A DNA stretch of 64,000 bases from an uncultured Clostridia bacterium (GTDB lineage Bacteria; Bacillota; Clostridia; Lachnospirales; CAG-274), in NCBI GenBank assembly GCA_947630725.1, contig CANRIS010000004.1, forward strand, positions 1-64,000, read 5' to 3'. A program made the translations under genes and the position numbers. Under the pieces are notes generated by a model. It saw only the letters and a program-made list of their open reading frames with translations, searched no databases and was not told the DNA's origin. Shown in pieces: positions 43,643 to 53,546 of the stretch; position 1 is the first letter of the stretch; each line of letters opens with the position of its first letter.

Positions 43643-43704
43643 GCGGAGAAAAGTATAATTGACAATTCAGACTGTCGGTTTCTTTTCTCCGCCTTATTTA
43701 TTTT
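43643..43704. terminator. Terminator between convergent genes
   Basis: GCGGAGAAAAG (43643-43653) pairs perfectly with CTTTTCTCCGC (43682-43692), followed by CTTATTTATTTT on the plus strand and by GATTTTGTTT on the minus strand. It can end both the nim-like gene and the opposing DUF3793 gene. Confidence 0.8.
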
Positions 43705-43750
43705 GACGTATAAATTGTAAGTTTTATGATTTGCGGCATTATCCGAAAAA

Positions 43751-44299
43751 TCAGTCGGCGTGAGCAAGCTCCTCAAGGCTTATTTTTTTGTCGAAATAAA
43801 GCTGCATATATTTTTCGGTGCATCTGCGATAGCTCCAAAAAAGCCTTGCTGCGTCTCTGACGCTGCCATAAACCTTCCAATATCCGCATAATTTATAATT
43901 TTTGCCTTTATTGTCTATAAAGCCCTTTACGTCCTCCAAAGGATAGCTTAAAAACAGTCCTATCTCATGGGGAAAGACCGTTTCCTGAGAGAATCTTCTG
44001 CTGAGAGTCTCCATAAGCTCTTCCGCCGAAAATCCCCGATAGCCTATTATCATAAGAAATCTTCTCACGGCGGCATTTTTCATATCCATTAAAAGCCTCT
44101 TTTTTCTGCATACATATACAAGGGAAAAATCCGACCTTCGTTTTATGACGAATATGCGTATGCCCTCCGCCGAAAGCCTTTTGTTAAGGGCGTATGCCTC
44201 GTTTTCAAGAGCCTCCCGCTTTTCGGTGCAGCTGAACAGACAGCCCGTTTTTAAATCCCCGAGTACGGGAGAACAATATCTTATTATAAGCTCCTCCAT
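43751..44299 (-). CDS. DUF3793 family protein
   Basis: A 182-residue soluble protein. IIRYCSPVLGDLKTGCLFSC at the start and EIGLFLSYPLEDVKGFI, NKGKNYKLCGYWKVYG near the end are the signature of DUF3793, a family of unknown function common in anaerobic Clostridia and often containing conserved Cys. ATG at 44299 is chosen because GGGGTGATACGAAT precedes it; an open frame continues 54 bases upstream. Confidence 0.82.
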   Translation of the reverse strand: MEELIIRYCSPVLGDLKTGCLFSCTEKREALENEAYALNKRLSAEGIRIFVIKRRSDFSLVYVCRKKRLLMDMKNAAVRRFLMIIGYRGFSAEELMETLSRRFSQETVFPHEIGLFLSYPLEDVKGFIDNKGKNYKLCGYWKVYGSVRDAARLFWSYRRCTEKYMQLYFDKKISLEELAHAD

Positions 44300-44463
44300 A
44301 TTCGTATCACCCCGGGAAATTTTGTTGCGCAAACGCCAAGAGATTTTACGCAAAATGATTTTTTTATTGATAAGAGCACTATTCTAAAAATATTTTCTCC
44401 CGAAATCAAAGTATAATTCCACACTTTTTTATTTTGCAAAAAATCAGTCTGTCGGACGTATGG

Positions 44464-45447
44464 TTATTCTTCAAATATGTTGTCGGTTTGGCTGTCTGTA
44501 TAGTCAACGGTATTGTTTTCTTCTTCGGTCGGTGTTTCATAGGCTGCCGTGTCGTTTGGCGTGTTTTCGCCGTCCTCTTCATCGTCATACTTTTTAAGCG
44601 ATCTATAATATGCTGCGTAGGCAAGGTTGAAATAAAGACTGAACGCCACAACTACGATTATTAATGCAAAAAACTCCAGAATATAAAACACTGTTGTAAT
44701 TGCCGTACCGGTGCCTGCTCCCAAAATAAGGCGCGGAAGGTAGGTAACGCCCAAAATAACGCCTATAACAACAACCAAAAGAAGCCACAGACCCACAAAA
44801 CAAAGGTTAAGGAGAATAGTTCTGATTATGTTGTTCTTTGTCAGACTGCGAGCCCGCGAAAGGGTTTCTCTCATAGAGATACGGGGAGCTTCAGCCAGTA
44901 TATACGGCACAAAGCTGAGTTGTATCACAGGATGAATAACAAATGCAAAAAGCGGAATAAAAAACAGCAGAGCCAATATAAAGGCTGACACAGTCGTCAG
45001 AGTCCGGTATACTGCCGCCACGATACCAAAATACACGGCAATGGGAGCAGCTATTAAAAGAAAGTAGTAAAGACTTGCCAGAACATAGGTTATTGAAAGC
45101 TTTACAGAGCCTTTCTTATACATACCCAGAAAAGACGATACCGAAAAATTCTCGTCCTTAACGGCGCTGAGCTGCTGACCGCAATAGCCTATGTACATTG
45201 GATTAATCAGCAGCATTATTATAATCATTTCTAAAATATAACAGATTATCATTAACGCCACAGATATAATGCTTGCATTACCGCCGTTTGCAACTATCAC
45301 AATACGCGGTACAAGACCGAAAATCATAAAAGAAAGCAGCTGCACTATATACTCTATACCGCACATAAGCAAATACGCAAGTATAAGCTTAAGTCCGTAT
45401 TTTTTAAGACTTCTGAAGCCTGTTTTCATTATTTCTCTTAATGTCAT
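44464..45447 (-). CDS. DUF975 family membrane protein
   Basis: A 327-residue protein with about six to seven membrane helices in residues 15-275 and an acidic, Asn/Thr/Asp-rich tail (DDEEDGENTPNDTAAYETP...). LREIMKTGFRSLKKYG at the N-terminus and ISMRETLSRARSLTKNNIIRTILLNL are typical of the DUF975 family of unknown function. GAGGAGGTATAACA precedes the ATG on the minus strand. It is divergent from the sporulation genes. Confidence 0.75.
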   Translation of the reverse strand: MTLREIMKTGFRSLKKYGLKLILAYLLMCGIEYIVQLLSFMIFGLVPRIVIVANGGNASIISVALMIICYILEMIIIMLLINPMYIGYCGQQLSAVKDENFSVSSFLGMYKKGSVKLSITYVLASLYYFLLIAAPIAVYFGIVAAVYRTLTTVSAFILALLFFIPLFAFVIHPVIQLSFVPYILAEAPRISMRETLSRARSLTKNNIIRTILLNLCFVGLWLLLVVVIGVILGVTYLPRLILGAGTGTAITTVFYILEFFALIIVVVAFSLYFNLAYAAYYRSLKKYDDEEDGENTPNDTAAYETPTEEENNTVDYTDSQTDNIFEE

Positions 45448-45600
45448 TGTTATACCTCCTCAAAATATATTTTTATAATTTTAGCATAATTTTATACAAA
45501 TAGCAAGCGCCGATTTGTGCCTTGTACTAAACACATAAACCTTAAAATATCCGCATATATATTAGAAAGGCTTTGTTATGCGCTGTTTCAGAGGTATGCA

Positions 45601-45870
45601 ATGATAAGAAAAAGAATAGCCGAGGGGCTTGAGATCCCCGAAGAAGCTTTAATAGACCTGCCCGTTATAACTCTGAGGGGCAGGGACAGATTAACAATAG
45701 AAAACGGGCGGAGGATACTCATTTTTTCGGACTCGTTTCTTAAAATAGGCACAAGAACGGGTGCGCTGTCCATAGAGGGCGAGGCATTGGAGCTTGAATG
45801 CATAAAAAAAGGATATATGTCGCTGAAGGGCAGAATTTCTGCAATTTTTTATGAAAGAGGTAAACAATAA
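45601..45870 (+). CDS. yqfC: Sporulation protein YqfC
   Basis: An 89-residue protein from ATG 45601 behind AGAGGTATGCA; upstream codons are open but do not fit the family. IPEEALIDLPVITLRGRDRLTIENGRRILIFSDSFLKIGTRTGALSIEG is the YqfC/YabP-like core. In Bacillus it is made in the mother cell during sporulation. It directly precedes and overlaps yqfD by 20 bases. Confidence 0.88.
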   Translation: MIRKRIAEGLEIPEEALIDLPVITLRGRDRLTIENGRRILIFSDSFLKIGTRTGALSIEGEALELECIKKGYMSLKGRISAIFYERGKQ

Positions 45871-47107
45871 AAAAATGTTTCTTAAAATTTATTTTTTTAT
45901 ATTCGGCAGCGCAAGACTTTGTATAAAGGGCTTTGGCTGCAGCAGGCTTTTGGGAATGCTCATACACAACAATATATACATATGGAACATAAAACCCGTT
46001 CACGGAGGCATAGAGCTTTCGGCAGGTATCGGCGATACAGAAGAAATAAAGAGAATGGCATTAAAAGCGGGCTGTCGCAGCGAAACTGTAAAACAGGAGG
46101 GGCTTGTTTTTTTTCTTAAAAGACTTTCGGCAAAATATTTTTTTGTTTTGGGAGCGATTTTTTTTGCCGTTTTTCTGATGGGCGCAACGAGATTTATATG
46201 GCTCATAGAGGTCCGGGGAAATTTCTCGGTCCCCACAGGGGATATACTGGAATTTTGCCGTGAAAACAATCTGACCTACGGAACGCCGAAGTCCTCTCTC
46301 GACACCAATATTTTAGAAAGGGATATGAAAAACCGCTTTGATGAGCTGACATTCGTTTCGGTGACGGTCAAAGGCACGAGGGCACTCATAAGCGTTTCCG
46401 AGAAGCTGCCCGAGGGGGCTCCCTCTCCGAGGATATTTCCTGCCGATGTTGTTTCTTCATATGACGCTTTGGTTACGTCCGTCACGGTGAGGTCGGGCAG
46501 ACCCCTTGTGAATAAGGGTATGAGCGTTGCAAAGGGAGATATACTCATAAGCTCGGAGGTAGAAGTCAAAGCAGAACAGGAGGTCGTGGGAACAAAAATC
46601 GTCCGCGCCGAAGGAGAGGTCTACGGAAGAGTGAGAGAAAGCTACACCTTTAAGGTTCCCTACAGGGAGAGCGTCAAAATATACTCAAAAAATAAGTCAA
46701 ATGAGTACGAAATCGAAATTTTTAACAAAAAATTCAGAATAAATTCAAATAAGGGGGATACAAATCGTCAAAATTGTGATAAAATAGAAAGTAAGAATCA
46801 GCTCAGGCTGTATAACGACATTTATCTGCCGTTTATAATCACAAAAACCGAATATCTTCCCTACACCGTATCATACAGGAGCCTTGACCCGAACGAGGCA
46901 AGACAGAAGGCTCAGCGAATAGTTTCGGCAAGGATAATAAACACCTATCCTGCGGACAGCGAGATAGAGGGCAGGGAGCTTGTTTTTTCTGAAACGGAGG
47001 ACGGTCTTGACGTAAGAGCCGACATAACCTCCGTAAGGCAGATAGGAATACAAACGGATCTACGAAAGGATATAACTAAAGATGGAGAAACAGAGGATAG
47101 AGGCTGA
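45851..47107 (+). CDS. yqfD: Sporulation protein YqfD (SpoIV-like)
   Basis: A 418-residue membrane-anchored protein with one helix at about residues 98-118 (YFFVLGAIFFAVFLMGATRFIWLI). FSVPTGDILEFCRENNLTYGTPKSSLDTNILERDM, ALISVSEKL, and VVSSYDALVTSVTVRSGRPLVNKGMSVAKGDILISS are the YqfD hallmarks. It is a sporulation-specific protein of unclear biochemical role. The end overlaps phoH by 26 bases. Confidence 0.9.
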   Translation: MKEVNNKKMFLKIYFFIFGSARLCIKGFGCSRLLGMLIHNNIYIWNIKPVHGGIELSAGIGDTEEIKRMALKAGCRSETVKQEGLVFFLKRLSAKYFFVLGAIFFAVFLMGATRFIWLIEVRGNFSVPTGDILEFCRENNLTYGTPKSSLDTNILERDMKNRFDELTFVSVTVKGTRALISVSEKLPEGAPSPRIFPADVVSSYDALVTSVTVRSGRPLVNKGMSVAKGDILISSEVEVKAEQEVVGTKIVRAEGEVYGRVRESYTFKVPYRESVKIYSKNKSNEYEIEIFNKKFRINSNKGDTNRQNCDKIESKNQLRLYNDIYLPFIITKTEYLPYTVSYRSLDPNEARQKAQRIVSARIINTYPADSEIEGRELVFSETEDGLDVRADITSVRQIGIQTDLRKDITKDGETEDRG

Positions 47108-48119
47108 AAACAACATTATGCTCACTGTATTCGGCAGCTTTGACGAAAATATAAAATATATCGAAAAGCTCTACGGGGTGAAGATCGTCAACCGTGACGG
47201 AAGCGTGAATATCTCGGGCGAAAACAGCTCAAAAGCCGAAAAGCTCATCGAACTTCTTATACACGAGGCCAAAAAGGGAAACGAGATCGACCGCCGTATG
47301 ATAAACTATTTTTCGGAGGAGCTTGAAGAGACTACTCCCGAGGCTGTCGGGGGACTCAGCTCCGATCTTATATGTATGACTGTCGCAGGCAGAGCCATAA
47401 GACCCAAAACTCTCGGACAGCAGAAGTATGTGCAGGCTATAAGAAAAAACACCATCGTTTTCGGCATAGGCCCCGCAGGAACGGGCAAGACCTATCTCGC
47501 CATGGCTATGGCTATAACTGCCTTTAAAAATCACGAGGTCGGCAGGATAATACTCACCCGTCCCGCAATAGAGGCGGGAGAAAATCTGGGCTTTCTTCCG
47601 GGGGATCTTCAGCAGAAGGTAGACCCCTATCTCAGACCGCTCTATGATGCTCTGTATGAGATAATGGGGGCTGAGACCTTCGCCAGAAATATGGAAAAGG
47701 GCGTTATTGAGGTGGCTCCTCTGGCGTATATGAGAGGCCGCACGCTTGACAATTCGTTTATTGTGCTGGACGAGGCGCAGAACACCACTCCCGAACAGAT
47801 GAAGATGTTTCTCACCAGAATAGGCTTTGGCTCAAAAGCCGTTATAACGGGCGACACCACTCAGATAGACCTCCCAAGGGGAAAAAGATCGGGACTTCTT
47901 GAAGCTGCGTCCATACTTGACGGCATTGAGGGCATTGATATAAACACACTCACAAACAGAGACGTAGTAAGGCATCCTCTTGTTCAGAAGATTATAAAGG
48001 CCTATGACGAATATGAAGAAAAAAAGGCCCGTGAAGAACAGAAAAGCCACAGGGACGACAAAAGGGACAAGAGAGACGGCAGGGACACAAGAAGAGACGG
48101 CAGGAGATACAGAAGATGA
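47082..48119 (+). CDS. phoH: PhoH-like ATPase
   Basis: A 345-residue P-loop protein. GIGPAGTGKTYLAMAMA (about residues 132-148) is the Walker A, IVLDEAQNTTPEQMKMFLTR holds Walker B, and TRPAIEAGENLGFLPGDLQQKVDPYLRPLYDAL is characteristic of PhoH. It has been linked to RNA handling with YbeY, whose gene lies two genes on. The tail of about 30 residues is a charged Arg/Asp/Lys stretch, longer than usual and likely disordered. It overlaps the next gene by four bases. Confidence 0.93.
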   Translation: MEKQRIEAENNIMLTVFGSFDENIKYIEKLYGVKIVNRDGSVNISGENSSKAEKLIELLIHEAKKGNEIDRRMINYFSEELEETTPEAVGGLSSDLICMTVAGRAIRPKTLGQQKYVQAIRKNTIVFGIGPAGTGKTYLAMAMAITAFKNHEVGRIILTRPAIEAGENLGFLPGDLQQKVDPYLRPLYDALYEIMGAETFARNMEKGVIEVAPLAYMRGRTLDNSFIVLDEAQNTTPEQMKMFLTRIGFGSKAVITGDTTQIDLPRGKRSGLLEAASILDGIEGIDINTLTNRDVVRHPLVQKIIKAYDEYEEKKAREEQKSHRDDKRDKRDGRDTRRDGRRYRR

Positions 48120-50275
48120 ACGACAACAAAAAAAACAGCGGCATAGTTGACCTTATATTTCTTGCGGTGGCTTATCTTGTTACGATAGCTGCGGTTTTTT
48201 CGACCTATTATGTCCACACCGAAAGCGGCATTCAGATAGGAGCAGTCTCCGACAGAAAATATATTGCAAACGCTACCACCGAAAACGTAAGAGAGACCGA
48301 AAAGCTCAGACAGGCTGCCATGGACGCAGTAGGCCCCGTATATGTGACGGATAACGATGTTATGCCGAGGGTTCTTAAGGAGCTGGAGGACTATTTTGGG
48401 CTTATAGAAAACCTGAGAGCCGAATACAACGCCGATGAGGATATGACTCTGCTAAGTTCATACGGGGAAATAACTTCCCATAAAAGCATAACGCTGACAC
48501 AGACGGAGCTTAAAACTCTGGCGGAGCTTTCTGTCAGCGAATTTTCGGCATTTGAAAACGAAGTTACCCAGCTTGTTACTAATGTGCTTGAAAGCGGCGT
48601 TTCGGACGTGGACGAGGCTTTGCTCAAAATAAAGGAGGATATGTATCTTTCAAGCATAGACAACTCCCTTGTCGGGGTCAGCTATGACATTGTTTCGGGC
48701 GCTTTGGAAAACAACGTCTATATTGACGAGGAGGCCACAAACGCCGCCAAAAAAGCGGCGGCAGACGAGGTATCTCCCGTACTCATACAAAAAAATCAGA
48801 AAATTATAGACGAAAACGAAATTATCACCGAAGAGGCGTATTATGCTCTCGAGGCCTGCGGATTTATCAGAGACATGGACTACGGGGCAAATCTTCTTCC
48901 CTTCGGGGGAAAGTGTATTCTCATTACAATTATGTTTATAGGGCTGCTTCTGTACTTCCTCAACTTCAACCGAAAGAGAATACTCGGCGGAAACGAGGGA
49001 CTTCTGCTTTTTGCGCTCTATATTTCGCTTATACTTCTGTCCTTTGCCGCAAGCGGCCTTGATTATATCTTTGTGCCTATTCTGGGATTTCTTATCATAA
49101 TCACGCTTTTGCTCTCTACTGGCATAGCGCTTATATTCATACCCATAGTCACATCGGTGACAATGCTTGTCACAGGCGGAGACGTGGGATACTTCCTCTA
49201 TTTTATTGTCAGCGGACATATAATGGTACTTATGATATGCGCCACCAAGGAAAGGGGACGAGCCATATTAAACGGCTTTATAGCCTCCATAGCAGGCGGC
49301 ATAATAATGCTTGGCATACAGATACTGGAGGGAAAGCCTCTGAGGCTTATGACCTTCGGTCAGGCGGCGCTTACTGCCTTTATTACATTTATATATGTTA
49401 TTATCGCCGTTGGCAGCCTGCCCATGTGGGAGTCGGTTTTCGGCATTGTGTCGGATCTCAGGCTGTCGGAGCTTATTAACCCCAACAAAACCCTTATAAA
49501 GAGACTTATGCTTGAAGCCCCCGGCACCTATCACCACAGCCTTCTGCTGGCGAATATGGCTGAGACTGCCGCATACGAGATCGGGGCAAACCCCATACTT
49601 GCCAGAGTGGGGGCTTATTATCACGATATAGGAAAGCTCTCTAACCCGGGGTATTTTACCGAAAACATAGCCAACGAATCCCCCCACGACTTTATGGATC
49701 CGTATACGAGCGCAAGGATAATAAAGGAGCATATTTCAGAGGGGCTTGAACTGGGCAAAAGATACAGACTGCCCGCTCCCATTATGAATATAATCTATGA
49801 GCATCACGGCACGGGGCTTATTAAGTTTTTCTATTATAAGGCAAAAAACAACAAAAAGTCTACGAGAGAGGTCAGGGAGGAAGACTTCAGATACCCCTGC
49901 CGCATACCTACTTCAAAGGAGGCTGCCATAATAATGATAGCCGATACCACAGAGGCAGCCGTAAGAAGTCTGAGATCCAACAACAATGAGGAACAGCTCA
50001 AAAACCTTGACGGCTTTATAAAAAACATAATAGACGAAAAAATGGCTGACGGCCAGCTCAACGACAGCGGCTTGACTATAAAGGATATAGAGATCATACA
50101 TAAAACCCTTTTGGATACCCTTAAGGGTATGTATCACAACAGAATAGCCTATCCCGATGACGACAAGACGGATAATGCGGATAATGCTGACAATACAGAC
50201 AAAAACGAAAACAACACCGACAATACCGGGAATACCAAAAATACCAAAAATACCAAAAACAACGATCGCAAATAA
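48116..50275 (+). CDS. pgpH: 7TMR-HD cyclic-di-AMP phosphodiesterase
   Basis: A 719-residue membrane protein of the YqfF/PgpH type that hydrolyses c-di-AMP. One N-terminal helix is followed by an extracellular 7TMR-HDED domain (about residues 40-260), seven further helices (270-460), and a cytoplasmic HD domain with TYHHSLLLANMAETAAYE, ARVGAYYHDIGKLSNPGYF, and HDFMDPY motifs. The last 45 residues are an Asp/Asn/Thr low-complexity tail (DNADNTDKNENNTDN...) not part of the family core. ATG overlaps the phoH stop. Confidence 0.92.
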   Translation: MNDNKKNSGIVDLIFLAVAYLVTIAAVFSTYYVHTESGIQIGAVSDRKYIANATTENVRETEKLRQAAMDAVGPVYVTDNDVMPRVLKELEDYFGLIENLRAEYNADEDMTLLSSYGEITSHKSITLTQTELKTLAELSVSEFSAFENEVTQLVTNVLESGVSDVDEALLKIKEDMYLSSIDNSLVGVSYDIVSGALENNVYIDEEATNAAKKAAADEVSPVLIQKNQKIIDENEIITEEAYYALEACGFIRDMDYGANLLPFGGKCILITIMFIGLLLYFLNFNRKRILGGNEGLLLFALYISLILLSFAASGLDYIFVPILGFLIIITLLLSTGIALIFIPIVTSVTMLVTGGDVGYFLYFIVSGHIMVLMICATKERGRAILNGFIASIAGGIIMLGIQILEGKPLRLMTFGQAALTAFITFIYVIIAVGSLPMWESVFGIVSDLRLSELINPNKTLIKRLMLEAPGTYHHSLLLANMAETAAYEIGANPILARVGAYYHDIGKLSNPGYFTENIANESPHDFMDPYTSARIIKEHISEGLELGKRYRLPAPIMNIIYEHHGTGLIKFFYYKAKNNKKSTREVREEDFRYPCRIPTSKEAAIIMIADTTEAAVRSLRSNNNEEQLKNLDGFIKNIIDEKMADGQLNDSGLTIKDIEIIHKTLLDTLKGMYHNRIAYPDDDKTDNADNADNTDKNENNTDNTGNTKNTKNTKNNDRK

Positions 50276-50290
50276 CACAGGGAGAAGAAT

Positions 50291-50752
50291 ATGGAGCTTT
50301 TGTTTGAAAACAGATCGGATATTGAGCCGAATGAAAAATGTATGGATATGCTGAGGGAGCTTATTTGCGCATCTCTGCGGCACGAGGGACTTCCGACGGA
50401 TATTCAGGTGGGGCTCAGCTTTGTGGGCGGCGATGAAATAAGGCGGCTCAACAACAAATTCAGAAAAATCGACAGAGAGACGGACGTTCTGTCCTTTCCT
50501 ATGTATGACCTCAGAACCGAAAAGCCTAAGTTCGGAACAGGCGATGTGTGCCTCGGCGATATAGTTATATGTATGCCGCAGGCTGTCAGACAGAGCGAAG
50601 AATACGGCCACAGCATAGAAAGAGAGCTGGGGTTTCTTACGGTACACAGTATGCTCCATCTTATGGGATACGACCATATGACGGAGGAGGACGAAAGAGA
50701 AATGTTTTCTCTTCAAAAACAAATTCTTGACGAGGCGGGGCTTAAAAGATGA
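50291..50752 (+). CDS. ybeY: Endoribonuclease YbeY
   Basis: A 153-residue zinc-dependent rRNA maturation and quality-control nuclease. The motif HSMLHLMGYDHMTEED (HxxxHxxxxxH) binds zinc, and ADVLSFPM-type text appears as TDVLSFPMYDL. LGDIVICMPQA is also conserved. CAGGGAGAAGAAT precedes the ATG. Confidence 0.93.
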   Translation: MELLFENRSDIEPNEKCMDMLRELICASLRHEGLPTDIQVGLSFVGGDEIRRLNNKFRKIDRETDVLSFPMYDLRTEKPKFGTGDVCLGDIVICMPQAVRQSEEYGHSIERELGFLTVHSMLHLMGYDHMTEEDEREMFSLQKQILDEAGLKR

Positions 50753-51318
50753 TAACATGGGAGGAGCTTGAAAGAATTGCACAAGGCTGTCACAGGTGTC
50801 GGTTGGCAGAAAAAAGGCATAATGTCGTTCTCGGCACAGGCGACCGAAACGCAGACGTTATGTTTGTGGGCGAAGGCCCCGGCTATTATGAGGATATGCA
50901 GGGAGAGCCGTTTGTCGGTGCCGCAGGACAGCTCCTTGACAAAATGCTTATGGCGATAGACCTTTCGAGAAAGGACGTATACATCGCAAATATTGTAAAA
51001 TGCCGCCCTCCCGCAAACAGGGATCCTCTGCCTGACGAACAGAACCTGTGTATAAACTATCTGCGCAGCCAGTATATGCTTATAAGACCAAAAATAATCG
51101 TCTGTCTCGGCAGAATAGCCGCAAAAGCTATGATAACTCAGGATTTTCTCATTTCACGGGACAGGGGAAAATGGTATTATAAAAAGGGCGTGTGGTTTAT
51201 GGCTACATTTCACCCGTCGGCTCTCTTAAGAGACGAAAGCAAAAAGAAATATGCGTGGGAGGATATGAAATCCCTCAGAGACAAAATAAAAGAGGTACAG
51301 AATGAAAACAGACAATAA
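50749..51318 (+). CDS. Uracil-DNA glycosylase, family 4 type
   Basis: A 189-residue iron-sulphur enzyme that removes uracil from DNA. CHRCRLAE near residue 14 supplies two cluster Cys, and VKCRPPANRDPLPDEQNLC supplies the other two. VGEGPGYYEDMQGEPFVGAAGQLLDKML is the active loop, in the GEGPG form instead of the common GEAPG, and FHPSALLRD is the C-terminal motif. It overlaps ybeY by four bases and era by 17. Confidence 0.9.
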   Translation: MITWEELERIAQGCHRCRLAEKRHNVVLGTGDRNADVMFVGEGPGYYEDMQGEPFVGAAGQLLDKMLMAIDLSRKDVYIANIVKCRPPANRDPLPDEQNLCINYLRSQYMLIRPKIIVCLGRIAAKAMITQDFLISRDRGKWYYKKGVWFMATFHPSALLRDESKKKYAWEDMKSLRDKIKEVQNENRQ

Positions 51319-52213
51319 ATTCCGTTCGGGCTTTGTGTCCATTATAGGCAGACCGAATGTGGGAAAATCCACGATAATGAATCTTCTCATAGGCGAAAAA
51401 ATCTCCATAATAAGCCACAGACCCCAGACAACGAGAAATCAGATAAAAACCATACTCACGGAGGAGGACTTTCAGGCGGTTTTTATAGACACCCCGGGTC
51501 TGCACACTCCAAAGAGCAAGCTCGGCGACTATATGATAAAGGCCGCCGAAAACGCTCTTAACGAGGTAGATATAGTATTGTATGTCGTTGAGCCGTATGA
51601 CGATATAAAAAAATCCGATATGGATATTATCGAAAGGCTCAGAAAAATAAAGACCCCCGTCTATCTCATTATAAACAAAACAGATACGGTGGAAAAAAAT
51701 CATATCCTTAAGGTTATAGACGCTTACAGAAGGGTTTTTGACTTTAAAGAGATAACTCCCTTCTGCGCCATAAAAGCTTCCGACAGAGATGGGCTTATAA
51801 GCCTTATAAAAGGCGGTCTGCCCGAGGGACCTATGTATTTTCCCGAAGATATGATAACCGATCAGCCCGAAAGACAGCTTTGCTGCGAGATAATAAGAGA
51901 AAAGGCGCTGAGACTTCTTGACCGCGAGGTGCCTCACGGAATCGCCGTAGAAATAAACTCTATGAAAAAAAGGGATGACAGGGAGCTTATAGACATAGAA
52001 GCCGTTGTGTACTGCGAAAAAAATTCCCACAAGGGAATAATAATAGGCAAAAACGGAGCTATGCTCAAAAAAATAGGCAGCAGCGCAAGATATGACATAG
52101 AACGGCTTTTAGGCTCAAAGGTCAATCTCAATATATGGATAAAGGTCAGAAAAGACTGGCGAGACAAAGAAAATCTTCTGAACGAGCTGGGATATAATCG
52201 TAAGCAAATTTAA
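51302..52213 (+). CDS. era: GTPase Era
   Basis: A 303-residue small-ribosomal-subunit assembly GTPase. GRPNVGKSTIMN (G1), TTRNQ (G2), IDTPG (G3), NKTD (G4) are present, followed by a KH domain with HKGIIIGKNGAMLKKIGSSARYDIERLLG. The gene overlaps the end of the glycosylase gene. AAGAGGTACAG lies upstream of the ATG. Confidence 0.95.
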   Translation: MKTDNKFRSGFVSIIGRPNVGKSTIMNLLIGEKISIISHRPQTTRNQIKTILTEEDFQAVFIDTPGLHTPKSKLGDYMIKAAENALNEVDIVLYVVEPYDDIKKSDMDIIERLRKIKTPVYLIINKTDTVEKNHILKVIDAYRRVFDFKEITPFCAIKASDRDGLISLIKGGLPEGPMYFPEDMITDQPERQLCCEIIREKALRLLDREVPHGIAVEINSMKKRDDRELIDIEAVVYCEKNSHKGIIIGKNGAMLKKIGSSARYDIERLLGSKVNLNIWIKVRKDWRDKENLLNELGYNRKQI

Positions 52214-52427
52214 GCACAATGCGTCAATTTTTTTGACTGCGTGATTTTTTGTGTTGGTTAAAATAAAAGAGAGAAAAACTTTTTTTGATTTGTCAAGACA
52301 AAAATTTCTTGTTTATCTGACAGAGAATAACAAGTATATTAAAATCCCATGGGGTGAAAATATTTGTATAAGATCATATATACAATCTTATATGTTATTT
52401 TTTACAAACGATCATGGGGGTTTTGAT

Positions 52428-52568
52428 ATGGAAAAATTTTTTTGGCATATATTTGAAAAAAGCGGAAATATAGAGGCCTTTATGTGCTATAAGGAGTGGA
52501 AGTCGCAGAGCGGAAAGGGCGAAAGCCTTGCTTCGGCTGCCAAAGAGGAGGAGGCCGTCAGATTATGA
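52428..52568 (+). CDS. YqzL-like small protein
   Basis: A 46-residue protein beginning MEKFFWHIFEKSGNIEAFM, matching the short YqzL family that commonly lies between era and recO in Firmicutes. ATG 52428 follows GGGGGTTTTGAT; a longer frame from 52251 does not fit the family and passes through A+T-rich leader. Function is unknown. The stop overlaps recO's ATG by four bases. Confidence 0.78.
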   Translation: MEKFFWHIFEKSGNIEAFMCYKEWKSQSGKGESLASAAKEEEAVRL

Positions 52569-53296
52569 GTACGGAAAAGCTCAGAGGAATAGTGATAAGA
52601 GAAATACCCGTAGGGGAGTCCGACAAGATAATTACTCTTCTGACCCAAGAAAAGGGCAAGGTCACACTCAGCGCAAGAGGAGCAAGAAAGACATCGAGCA
52701 AGTATCTTTCGTGTTGCGAGCTGTTCGCCTGTTCGGACATTGTGGCTTATGTGGCAAGAAAAAATCCTGCTCTTTCCTCCGCTGTACTCATAGACAACTT
52801 CTACGGACTGCGAACGGATATAAAAAAATTCGCCGCAGCCGCCTATATGTGCGACCTCTGCGATAAAACTATATTTGAAAACGCCGACTGTAGGGAGCAT
52901 CTTAAGCTTCTGACGCTTTGTCTTAAGGACATCGAAAGGGGAATACACGATCCCCTTTTTGACGTTCTTGTGTTTGAGCTTAAATTTATGTCGGATGAGG
53001 GACTTTTGCCGCAGTTCGGAGTGTGCGGACGCTGCGGCGGAAAAATCGGCTCCGTGGGCTTTCTTTCGGAGGAGGGAGCGCTTTGCGACAGATGCGGAGA
53101 GGGCGAACCCATATCAGCGGGAGCATTAAAGGCACTTTGTTACATAGAAAGCTCTTCTGTGGGGCGTGTGCTTTCGTTCGGGGTCTCTCGGGAGGTTCTT
53201 GCGGAACTTATGCGCATAAGAAACCTGCTTTTTTCAAGGCAGATCGACATAAAGCTAAAAACCTATGATTTTTTAATGGGACTTTATAAGGTCTGA
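52565..53296 (+). CDS. recO: DNA repair protein RecO
   Basis: A 243-residue recombination mediator that loads RecA with RecR. The N-terminal OB fold shows GIVIREIPVGESDKIITLLTQEKGKVTLSARGARKTSSK. A four-Cys zinc module (CGRCGG and CDRCG, about residues 155-180) is intact. ATG 52565 is chosen over an upstream in-frame start at 52496 because of the overlap with YqzL and the family N-terminus. Confidence 0.9.
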   Translation: MSTEKLRGIVIREIPVGESDKIITLLTQEKGKVTLSARGARKTSSKYLSCCELFACSDIVAYVARKNPALSSAVLIDNFYGLRTDIKKFAAAAYMCDLCDKTIFENADCREHLKLLTLCLKDIERGIHDPLFDVLVFELKFMSDEGLLPQFGVCGRCGGKIGSVGFLSEEGALCDRCGEGEPISAGALKALCYIESSSVGRVLSFGVSREVLAELMRIRNLLFSRQIDIKLKTYDFLMGLYKV

Positions 53297-53331
53297 TGAA
53301 ATTAAAGTTATATAAGACGTAAAAGAGGCTG

Positions 53332-53365
53332 TTTTCTCTAATCAGGGGAAAGGCCTCTTTTTTTT
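53332..53365 (+). terminator. Terminator after recO
   Basis: AAAGAGGC (53332-53339) pairs with GCCTCTTT (53353-53360), with inner TTTTC/GGAAA pairing, followed by a T run to 53365. It ends the yqfC-recO transcription unit. Confidence 0.88.
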
Positions 53366-53429
53366 GCGGAAATTTGATTCGTGTTATACGCTATGCTCCC
53401 GCGAGGACTAAAAAAGACATTATAAGGCA

Positions 53430-53458
53430 TTGACTTTTTTGACTTATAATTGTAAAAT
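53430..53458 (+). promoter_or_regulatory. Promoter of the pyrH unit
   Basis: TTGACT (53430-53435), 17-base spacer, TAAAAT (53453-53458), about 90 bases before pyrH. The boxes are near consensus; a second overlapping TTGACT lies downstream. Confidence 0.6.
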
Positions 53459-53546
53459 TATAGTAATGGAAATATGATATGCCGACACGCAGCGCAAATT
53501 CGGCGCGGATCGGTGTATGGATCGCTGAAAAAATGAGGTGAGGGCT

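Noticed and set aside
52251..52427. 59-residue N-terminal extension of the YqzL-like protein
   Set aside because: It is A+T-rich leader without family similarity; the usual short YqzL start is at 52428.
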